This document shows, piece after piece, positions 5,024 through 10,013 of a stretch of 10,013 nt of DNA (positions are counted from its first letter, which is position 1; every line of letters begins with the position of its first letter). The stretch is from Gammaproteobacteria bacterium (GTDB lineage Bacteria > Pseudomonadota > Gammaproteobacteria > Thiomicrospirales > Thiomicrospiraceae): positions 1 to 10,013 of the forward strand of contig JAADDM010000043.1 of NCBI GenBank assembly GCA_013153955.1, read 5' to 3'. The notes below the pieces were generated by a model. It was not told where the DNA came from. It worked only from the letters and a program-made list of their open reading frames with translations, and made no database searches. The position numbers and the translations under genes are program-made.

Positions 5024-6094
5024 ATGACACAGTATCAAACTGATGATTTAAGAATCAAAAACATTACCGAAGTCCAGACACCACAGGCACTTCACGAGCA
5101 GTACCCTCTGACAGAGCTTGCTGCACAGACTGTTTATGATACCCGTCAACACATTCACAACATTCTTGTAGGACGAGATGACCGTCTACTTGTGGTCATC
5201 GGCCCCTGCTCTATCCATGACCCTGCCGCTGCACGTGACTATGCCGCACAGCTGAAAACCCTAATTGAAAACTACAAAGACACTCTACTTATTGTCATGC
5301 GTGTCTACTTTGAAAAGCCTCGTACCACGGTTGGCTGGAAGGGATTGATTAATGACCCTGATTTAAACGAGTCATTTAAGATTAATAAGGGACTTGGTCT
5401 AGCACGCTCACTGCTGTCGGACATCAACAATATGGGCGTCCCTGCAGCAACCGAGTTTCTAGACCTTATCTCTCCGCAGTATGTAGCAGACTTAATTGCT
5501 TGGGGTGCGATTGGCGCACGAACCACAGAGAGCCAAGGACACCGTGAACTGGCTTCTGGCCTATCCTGTCCAATGGGCTTTAAGAATGGTACTGATGGCG
5601 GCTTTAAAGTGGCCGTTGATGCGATTCGTGCCGCAAACAACCCCCATATCTTTATGTCCATGACCAAAGAGGGCAAGTCCGCTATCTTTGAGACCACGGG
5701 TAACGAGGACTGCCACGTGATACTACGCGGTGGTAATGACGGACCTAACTATGAAGCAAACTTTGTTGCAGATGCGGTAAATCAACTTCAAACGGCAGGC
5801 GTACAAGATAAGTTAATGGTCGATTGTAGCCATGCAAACAGCAGTAAACAGCACCAACGACAGATCATTGTCGCTGACTCTATTGCTGAACAGCTGAAAG
5901 CAGGTTCACAAAATATTATGGGCGTCATGATTGAAAGTCATCTTGAAGGCGGCCGACAGGATGTAGAACCCGGCAAACCTTTGACCTATGGTCAAAGCAT
6001 CACCGATGCATGTATTAACTGGAGCGATAGCTTAGATGTGCTAGAAACGCTTTCTAAAGGTGTTTTAGCGCGTCGTATAAGCACAAAAGATTAA
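5024..6094 (+). CDS. aroG: Class I 3-deoxy-7-phosphoheptulonate (DAHP) synthase, AroG/AroF/AroH type
   Basis: The enzyme condenses phosphoenolpyruvate with erythrose 4-phosphate, the committed step of the shikimate pathway to aromatic amino acids. The 356-residue protein is collinear with E. coli AroG. GPCSIHD (60-66) carries metal ligand Cys62, and the other ligands are His270 (DCSH), Glu304 (ESH) and Asp328 (TDAC). Substrate motifs include EKPRTTVGWKG (97-107), GARTTESQ (164-171) and GFKNGTDG (185-192). The N-terminal DDLRI (7-11) corresponds to the segment that contributes to the allosteric site in AroG. Whether Phe, Tyr or Trp inhibits it cannot be told from sequence alone, so the symbol denotes the family. 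The ATG at 5024 has AGG at 5015-5017 at good spacing. A TTG at 5018 in the same frame touches that AGG and is unlikely. It has its own leader and two downstream hairpins. Confidence 0.95.
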   Translation: MTQYQTDDLRIKNITEVQTPQALHEQYPLTELAAQTVYDTRQHIHNILVGRDDRLLVVIGPCSIHDPAAARDYAAQLKTLIENYKDTLLIVMRVYFEKPRTTVGWKGLINDPDLNESFKINKGLGLARSLLSDINNMGVPAATEFLDLISPQYVADLIAWGAIGARTTESQGHRELASGLSCPMGFKNGTDGGFKVAVDAIRAANNPHIFMSMTKEGKSAIFETTGNEDCHVILRGGNDGPNYEANFVADAVNQLQTAGVQDKLMVDCSHANSSKQHQRQIIVADSIAEQLKAGSQNIMGVMIESHLEGGRQDVEPGKPLTYGQSITDACINWSDSLDVLETLSKGVLARRISTKD

Positions 6095-6110
6095 CGTCTT
6101 AAATCCCGAA

Positions 6111-6144
6111 CGCAATGCTAGAAAACCTTTTATAGCATAATGCG
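6111..6144 (+). other. Hairpin just after the DAHP synthase gene
   Basis: CGCAATGCTA (6111-6120) pairs with TAGCATAATGCG (6133-6144), leaving a two-base AA bulge. The A-rich and T-rich loop halves can add three more pairs. No T-run follows, so it is more likely a 3' end stabiliser or part of a compound terminator than a terminator by itself. Confidence 0.4.
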
Positions 6145-6151
6145 TCATATC

Positions 6152-6181
6152 AAAATGGGCTAACCACTGATAGCCCATTTC
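6152..6181. terminator. Likely terminator between convergent aroG and thiL
   Basis: AAATGGGCTA (6153-6162) and TAGCCCATTT (6171-6180) form a perfect 10-bp stem with an eight-base loop, placed between two converging genes. The T-run is short (three on the plus strand, four on the minus), so it is a weaker intrinsic terminator than the others in this window. Confidence 0.55.
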
Positions 6182-6256
6182 ACCCAACCTACAGTTCTCC
6201 AACCTCAGCGCCTTTCACCCTAACAACACCCCACCGCCGAAAAAATAACTTCCTAA

Positions 6257-7258
6257 TTAAAAATGACTATACCCTGATTTGTGCATATTCAGGCGATCCA
6301 CTGCATGACCTTGCTCATCAACACAGACAACTTTACCAGAGTTTGTTATTTTACCAATAACACTCAAGCGCACGCCTGTTGTCGAAAAGTACCGTTCAAG
6401 TACAGGTAAATTCTCTGCCGAAACGGTCATGCACAGCTCATAGTCATCCCCGCCAGACAATGGCAGCGCCCAATCACCTGTTGCGTGCACATACTGTTTA
6501 ACGGACTCTGAGAGCGGTAAGTGTGGCAGCGCTATCTCCGCACCCAAAACGACACCTTCCGCCTTTTCGGTTGAACGTGACAAGACATGCCCCAAATCCG
6601 CTAATAGTCCATCTGAAATATCAATCGCACTGTTAACTAATCCTACCAGGCCTGGTGCAATATCTAACTGAGGAATAGGACGATTTAGGGCAGATAGCAT
6701 CATCTTCTTATCTAACTCAAAACCCGGATCTATCGCTAATTGATTCAAGGCGACCTTCAAGCCTAACGCACCATCTCCAATCGTCTCCGTTACGCAAATA
6801 AGATCCTTTAATTGTGCCCCCGAGCGCAAAATAGCTTGACCCTTTGGCACCCAACCCTGTGCCGTGACCGTAATGGTTAGAGGGCCTTTTGTGGTATCTC
6901 CACCAACCAAAGGCATCTTAAACCGCTCTGAAACAGCCTTTAAACCCGCTGCAAAGTCTTTCAGCCACTCTTGGTTATTCTCTGGCAGCGTGAGTGCAAG
7001 TGAGTAAAACCCAGGCTTCGCCCCCATGGCCGCTAAATCACTTAAATTCACCGCAACAGCCTTCCAAGCAATATCAGCTGCAGTGGCTTCAACGGGAAAA
7101 TGCACGCCTGCGACAAGCGTATCCGTCACGACAACCAACTGATGGTTAGCAGGGGCAGAAATCACTGCGCCATCATCTCCAATACCCACTTCTAATTCGG
7201 ATAAACCAAAACAGAGCGGCTTAAAAAAAGTATCTATCAAATCAAACTCTAGTGCCAT
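6257..7258 (-). CDS. thiL: Thiamine-monophosphate kinase
   Basis: ThiL phosphorylates thiamine monophosphate with ATP to thiamine diphosphate, the active cofactor. The 333-residue cytoplasmic protein belongs to the PurM/ThiL fold. GIGDDGA (25-31) and DTLVAGVHF (46-54) supply Mg-ATP-binding aspartates. NLSDLAAMGAKP (71-82) and GGDTTKG (119-125) follow, then DISDGLLADLGH (213-224) and SGGDDYEL (268-275), all diagnostic of ThiL. Length is normal. The ATG at 7258 has AAAGGG 7 bases upstream. It lies downstream of nusB, a common proteobacterial arrangement, but a strong terminator separates the two. It therefore probably has its own promoter or depends on read-through; I could not identify a convincing promoter. 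No pgpA follows, since the next gene is the convergent aroG. Confidence 0.96.
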   Translation of the reverse strand: MALEFDLIDTFFKPLCFGLSELEVGIGDDGAVISAPANHQLVVVTDTLVAGVHFPVEATAADIAWKAVAVNLSDLAAMGAKPGFYSLALTLPENNQEWLKDFAAGLKAVSERFKMPLVGGDTTKGPLTITVTAQGWVPKGQAILRSGAQLKDLICVTETIGDGALGLKVALNQLAIDPGFELDKKMMLSALNRPIPQLDIAPGLVGLVNSAIDISDGLLADLGHVLSRSTEKAEGVVLGAEIALPHLPLSESVKQYVHATGDWALPLSGGDDYELCMTVSAENLPVLERYFSTTGVRLSVIGKITNSGKVVCVDEQGHAVDRLNMHKSGYSHF

Positions 7259-7348
7259 TTATAAACCCTTTATTAGACAGTCGCCATGAGCCTGCCTTTT
7301 TGCTGTGCCTAATACGCCTGCTAGACTAATCTTAATTGAAAGTAGTTA

Positions 7349-7363
7349 TACAATCGTATTGTA
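7349..7363. promoter_or_regulatory. Inverted repeat upstream of thiL
   Basis: TACAATCGTATTGTA has 6-bp arms around CGT. It lies directly beyond the T-run of the nusB terminator in the direction of thiL. It could be an operator or a short second hairpin; nothing in the sequence decides between them. Confidence 0.25.
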
Positions 7364-7401
7364 AAAAATAAAAAAGCCCCGTAGATAGTCACCTACAGGG
7401 C
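7362..7401 (-). terminator. Intrinsic terminator after nusB
   Basis: Read on the minus strand, GCCCTGTAG (7401-7393) pairs with CTACGGGGC (7384-7376), a 9-bp stem with one G-U pair and an eight-base loop. It is followed by TTTTTTATTTTTT. It closes the ribE-ribBX-ribH-nusB transcript 63 bases after the nusB stop. Confidence 0.88.
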
Positions 7402-7464
7402 CTTTAAAAACACGTTTAGAACACTTTAAGTACCGCTTAATATATCAAGCACTCAGTACCAAAC

Positions 7465-7953
7465 TTAAGATTTGGCAGTAAATTCAACAGGACGAATCTG
7501 TGCTGACATTTTATCTAAAATACCATTCACAAATTTATGTCCATCTTCTGAACCAAATCGCTTCGCTAGCTCTACGCACTCATTGATAATGACCTTGTAA
7601 GGAATCTGCGGCTTTGACTGCAATTCAAATGCACCAATACGCATTACTTGACGCTCAATGGGGTCAATCATAGTCACTGAACGATCTAAGAAGTCAGAAT
7701 AGAGCTCATCTAGCTCAACAGCACTTTGTGAAATCTGTACAAGAAGCTCTTTGAATAGATCAAAGTCCATCTCCTCAAGCATACCCTCTTCACTAAAGTT
7801 TTTGATAATAACGATAGGATCTTCATTCGTCATTTCCCAAACATACAATGCTTGAAGTGCGACTCTACGAGACTGAGTTCTAGGTGTTACCTGCCCCTCT
7901 TTCTCAACAATTTCAACGCCTTGACCAGGCTGAATATCTTTTAAAGTATTCAT
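7465..7953 (-). CDS. nusB: Transcription antitermination factor NusB
   Basis: NusB binds boxA RNA together with NusE (ribosomal protein S10) and supports antitermination of rRNA operons. The 162-residue protein has the helical NusB core: SRRVALQALYVWEM (28-41), with the basic start that contacts boxA RNA, then IDPIERQVMRIGAFEL (96-111) and PYKVIINECVELAKRFGSEDGHKFVNGILDKM (118-149). It is about 20 residues longer than E. coli NusB because of a polar N-terminal extension (1-25). The ATG overlaps the ribH stop by one base (TAATG), so translation is probably coupled. The next possible starts lie inside the core, which supports this one. The ribH-nusB pairing is a common proteobacterial arrangement. 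Confidence 0.96.
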   Translation of the reverse strand: MNTLKDIQPGQGVEIVEKEGQVTPRTQSRRVALQALYVWEMTNEDPIVIIKNFSEEGMLEEMDFDLFKELLVQISQSAVELDELYSDFLDRSVTMIDPIERQVMRIGAFELQSKPQIPYKVIINECVELAKRFGSEDGHKFVNGILDKMSAQIRPVEFTAKS

Positions 7954-8414
7954 TAAAGTTGCTTCATCACGTTAACCATCTCAATCGCAGCCAGAGTACA
8001 CTCTTCACCCTTGTTGCCTGCTTTAGTACCTGCACGCTCAATCGCCTGCTCAATACTGTCTACTGTTAAAACACCAAATGAGACTGGAATTCCCGTGTTT
8101 AACTGTACTTGACCAATGCCTTTAACACACTCACCAGCGACATAGTCAAAGTGTGGCGTACCGCCACGAATAACCGCACCCAGTGCAACAATGGCATCAT
8201 ACTTTCCTGACTGAGCCATTTTTTGAACCGCTAATGGAATTTCAAAAGCACCCGGAACCATCACTTTGTCGATGTTCTTAAGCTCTCCACCGTGACGTAC
8301 AATCGTGTCTACTGCACCTTCCACTAAACGATCCACAATAAAACTATTGAAACGTCCAACCACTAGACCAATTTTCATTCCCTGCGATGTTAGGTTACCT
8401 TCCACTGTATTCAT
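7953..8414 (-). CDS. ribH: 6,7-dimethyl-8-ribityllumazine synthase
   Basis: RibH condenses 5-amino-6-ribitylaminouracil with 3,4-dihydroxy-2-butanone 4-phosphate to the lumazine that riboflavin synthase then uses. The 153-residue protein shows GRFN (20-23) with the aromatic residue that stacks on the substrate, VPGAFEIP (53-60), GAVIRGGTPHFDYV (79-92) with catalytic His88, and Arg127 (ERAG), which binds the phosphate. Length fits the icosahedral or pentameric family. The ATG at 8414 has AGAGAA 7 bases upstream. Met13 is an alternative start that would remove 12 residues not needed by the fold. The DHBP supplier RibBX is encoded just upstream, across 247 bases of structured non-coding sequence. 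Confidence 0.96.
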   Translation of the reverse strand: MNTVEGNLTSQGMKIGLVVGRFNSFIVDRLVEGAVDTIVRHGGELKNIDKVMVPGAFEIPLAVQKMAQSGKYDAIVALGAVIRGGTPHFDYVAGECVKGIGQVQLNTGIPVSFGVLTVDSIEQAIERAGTKAGNKGEECTLAAIEMVNVMKQL

Positions 8415-8451
8415 TTTAGCGTTCTCTTTTGTCTGATAGCGAGCCCTGTTA

Positions 8452-8520
8452 AGCAGTCAATCAATATAAAACCATCCTATCTAAAGGGCGTAAATCCCTT
8501 TTAGGGATGTTTTGACTGCT
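8452..8520 (-). other. Long imperfect stem-loop upstream of ribH
   Basis: On the minus strand AGCAGTCAA (8520-8512) and TTGACTGCT (8460-8452) form a perfect 9-bp outer stem. Inside, CATCC pairs with GGATG, and CTAAAAGGG pairs with CCCTTTAG with one bulged A, leaving a loop of about seven bases (ATTTACG). The structure ends 37 bases before the ribH ATG. It lacks the conserved boxes of the FMN riboswitch. It could regulate ribH, mark an RNA processing site, or be a palindromic repeat element. The fold was read by eye. Confidence 0.45.
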
Positions 8521-8587
8521 AGCAAGGCCACTGAATTTATGTTTAAAATATAATTGGCAATATTGTGCCATATTTAGCGAGATGATT

Positions 8588-8642
8588 GGAGATTCCTTCT
8601 CCTGATATCCAAAGGAGAATACTTTAAAAAAATACCCTCCTT
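8588..8642 (-). other. Set of mutually exclusive hairpins after ribBX
   Basis: On the minus strand four short segments follow one another: AAGGAG (8642-8637), TTCTCCTT (8619-8612), AGGAGAA (8603-8597) and TCTCC (8592-8588). Neighbouring segments can pair in succession (first-second, second-third, third-fourth), so the folds exclude one another. The first segment is a full Shine-Dalgarno-like AAGGAGG, with no start codon at useful distance. This may be an attenuator-like region or chance purine/pyrimidine alternation. Confidence 0.25.
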
Positions 8643-8661
8643 AATCTAGCTCAGCTTTTCT

Positions 8662-9780
8662 TTAGTCGTCTTTTTTAGGAATCACTTCGGTAATCTCTAG
8701 CCCGAAGCCACTCAGCGCATTCATTTTAATGGCTGAGCCAACAATTTTAAGCTGCTTTAGTCCCAAATCAGCAATAATCTGAGCCCCTAGACCAAAGGTT
8801 TTAATGTCATCATCACTGGCCACTTCTGGGACAGAAATCCCCATATCCTTCATATTAAAAGCCTGAATCTTATCTAACAAATCAGCCGCTTCTTCTCGCT
8901 TACGCAAGACAATAATCGCTCCCGAGCCCTCTTCTGATATCTGCTTCATTGCTGAACGCAATGACCAACCACACTCTGCACGGTTTGAGCCAAATACATC
9001 ACATAATGTGTCCTGCATATGTACACGCACCGCAGTCGGCGTAGACGCATCCAACTCACCATAAACCATCGCAAAATGGGCTTTTTGCTCTAGCACATCT
9101 TGATAGCCAATCAACTTGAAGTCACCAAACTCAGTCGGCAGACGACACTCGGTCACACGCTCAATGGTTTTCTCATTCTTTAGACGATACTCAATCAAGT
9201 CCGCAATCGTCCCCATCTTTAAGCCGTGTGTCTCAGCATAAACATCCAAGTCATCTCGACGTGCCATAGACCCATCTTCATTCATGATTTCAACAATCAT
9301 CGATGATGGCTCAAGCCCTGCTAGACGCGCTAAATCACAGCCTGCCTCAGTATGTCCTGCACGGGTTAGCACACCGCCTGGCTGCGCCATCAAAGGAAAA
9401 ATATGCCCAGGGGTGACAATGTCTGCTGGCCCTGCATCTTTGGCAACGGCAGCTTGAACGGTAATCGCTCTATCGCCTGCTGAAATCCCTGTTGTCACCC
9501 CTTCTGCCGCCTCAATAGAGACGGTAAAAGGCGTACCATGAGGATCAGAGTTATCTTTTACCATCAGCGGTAGATGTAACTGCTGGCAACGCTCACGCGT
9601 CATTGTTAAGCAGATAAGACCTCGACCATGACGCGCCATGAAGTTAACATCTTCAGGTGTGACCTTCTCAGAAGGAATCAGCAAGTCGCCTTCATTCTCG
9701 CGGTCTTCATCATCCATTAGGATAACCATTTTGCCTTGCTTATAATCTTCGATTAATTCTTCAATAGTGTTTAACTGCAT
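8662..9780 (-). CDS. ribBX: 3,4-dihydroxy-2-butanone-4-phosphate synthase fused to a degenerate GTP cyclohydrolase II-like domain (RibBX type)
   Basis: The N-terminal half (about 1-200) is RibB, which turns ribulose 5-phosphate into formate plus the four-carbon riboflavin precursor. It shows DDEDRENEGD (23-32) for metal and substrate binding, RAGHTEAGCDLARLAG (140-155) and EIMNEDGSMAR (164-174). The C-terminal part (about 205-372) aligns with GTP cyclohydrolase II, but active-site residues are gone. Of the zinc cysteines equivalent to E. coli RibA 54, 65 and 67, only the last remains (Cys270); the others are Asp257 and Ala268. The RQEGR-type loop reads RKREEAADLL (293-302) and the TNNPKK motif reads GSAIKM (348-353). 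Automatic annotation would call this bifunctional RibBA. I regard it as the RibBX variant described in proteobacteria, so a separate ribA should exist. The ATG is 2 bases after the upstream ribE stop. Confidence 0.92.
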   Translation of the reverse strand: MQLNTIEELIEDYKQGKMVILMDDEDRENEGDLLIPSEKVTPEDVNFMARHGRGLICLTMTRERCQQLHLPLMVKDNSDPHGTPFTVSIEAAEGVTTGISAGDRAITVQAAVAKDAGPADIVTPGHIFPLMAQPGGVLTRAGHTEAGCDLARLAGLEPSSMIVEIMNEDGSMARRDDLDVYAETHGLKMGTIADLIEYRLKNEKTIERVTECRLPTEFGDFKLIGYQDVLEQKAHFAMVYGELDASTPTAVRVHMQDTLCDVFGSNRAECGWSLRSAMKQISEEGSGAIIVLRKREEAADLLDKIQAFNMKDMGISVPEVASDDDIKTFGLGAQIIADLGLKQLKIVGSAIKMNALSGFGLEITEVIPKKDD

Positions 9781-9782
9781 GC

Positions 9783-10013
9783 TTATTTAAATCCATTCTC
9801 TGATAGAAATTCTGGGGTGATGTTTGACGAAGTGTCTGTTTGATGCTCTGCTTGGGGTGCAGTCATCATACGCTCTAAGTACCGTGCTAACAGATCGACC
9901 TCTAAATTGACTTTAGAACCTGCTTGAAAGCCTTTAATAGTGGTTTCTTGACGAGTATGTGGGACGATATTTACCCCAAAAACACAGCCATCAACTTCAT
10001 TGACGGTTAGGCT
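9783..10013 (-). CDS. ribE: Riboflavin synthase (alpha subunit), C-terminal part
   Basis: This is the last 76 residues of riboflavin synthase (called ribC or ribE), which dismutates two lumazine molecules into riboflavin and the ribitylaminouracil. The fragment begins SLTVNEVDG, continues through VNIVPHTRQETT and ends its conserved region with VNLEVDLLARYLERMM. All three belong to the second lumazine-binding barrel and the trimerisation helix. A polar, poorly conserved tail of about 25 residues follows. The frame is open to the right edge, so the start lies outside the window. Only two bases separate its stop from the ribBX ATG, which indicates one operon and coupled translation. Confidence 0.93.
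   Translation of the reverse strand, partial: SLTVNEVDGCVFGVNIVPHTRQETTIKGFQAGSKVNLEVDLLARYLERMMTAPQAEHQTDTSSNITPEFLSENGFK

Noticed and set aside
5305..5697. Minus-strand 130-codon open frame inside the DAHP synthase gene
   Set aside because: It is antisense to a highly conserved enzyme and its translation shows no family pattern, so it is a shadow.
7259..7464. Thiamine diphosphate riboswitch upstream of thiL
   Set aside because: The conserved CUGAGA and thi-box elements are not present in the thiL leader.
8558..8573. TGGCAC-AATA-TTGCC on the minus strand resembling a sigma-54 promoter upstream of ribH
   Set aside because: The GG and GC elements are one base too close (9 instead of 10 between them), and sigma-54 promoters do not tolerate spacing changes.
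8415..8661. FMN riboswitch (RFN element) in the ribBX-ribH spacer
   Set aside because: The conserved RFN boxes are missing on the minus strand. If the operon has one, it should lie before the first gene, outside the window.

Overview
The window is an ordinary, densely coded piece of a proteobacterial chromosome, most likely a gammaproteobacterium. The evidence is an E. coli-type class I DAHP synthase, an IspA-type farnesyl diphosphate synthase, a PilD prepilin peptidase, a DUF3579 protein, and a ribE-ribBX-ribH-nusB cluster. The moderately A+T-rich DNA and the gene set would fit a Thiomicrospira/Hydrogenovibrio-like sulfur oxidiser, but that genus-level guess is inference only. No mobile element, CRISPR array, tRNA or rRNA was seen.

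Layout. 122-763 (-): two-CBS-domain protein, divergent from 979-1581 (+): 2-Cys peroxiredoxin AhpC, whose 3' untranslated region carries a long stem-loop and a strong terminator. 1715-2602 (+): IspA, probably with a TTG start only 26 bases after that terminator. 2781-3158 (+): QueD. 3342-4151 (+): PilD, ending at a bidirectional terminator shared with the convergent DUF3579 gene 4264-4554 (-). A gene-free stretch of about 470 bases holds a perfect 18-bp palindrome and a foldable leader ahead of 5024-6094 (+): DAHP synthase. Convergent to it is 6257-7258 (-): ThiL. From 10013 down to 7465 (-) runs the riboflavin/nusB operon: riboflavin synthase (partial at the right edge), RibBX, RibH, NusB, closed by an intrinsic terminator.

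How the genes fit together. The right third makes riboflavin: RibBX supplies 3,4-dihydroxy-2-butanone 4-phosphate, RibH makes the lumazine, and riboflavin synthase dismutates it to riboflavin. NusB is coupled to RibH by a one-base stop/start overlap. ThiL (thiamine diphosphate synthesis) lies next to nusB as in many proteobacteria, but here a terminator separates them. The left two thirds are single-gene units of core metabolism (isoprenoid, queuosine, aromatic amino acids), peroxide defence and type IV pilin/type II secretion maturation.

I found no convincing new multi-gene system. The points most worth a second look are non-coding: the leader before the DAHP synthase, the two structured segments between ribBX and ribH, and the ahpC 3' UTR/ispA junction. 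Among the proteins, the notable ones are the catalytically degenerate second half of RibBX and the uncharacterised CBS and DUF3579 proteins.
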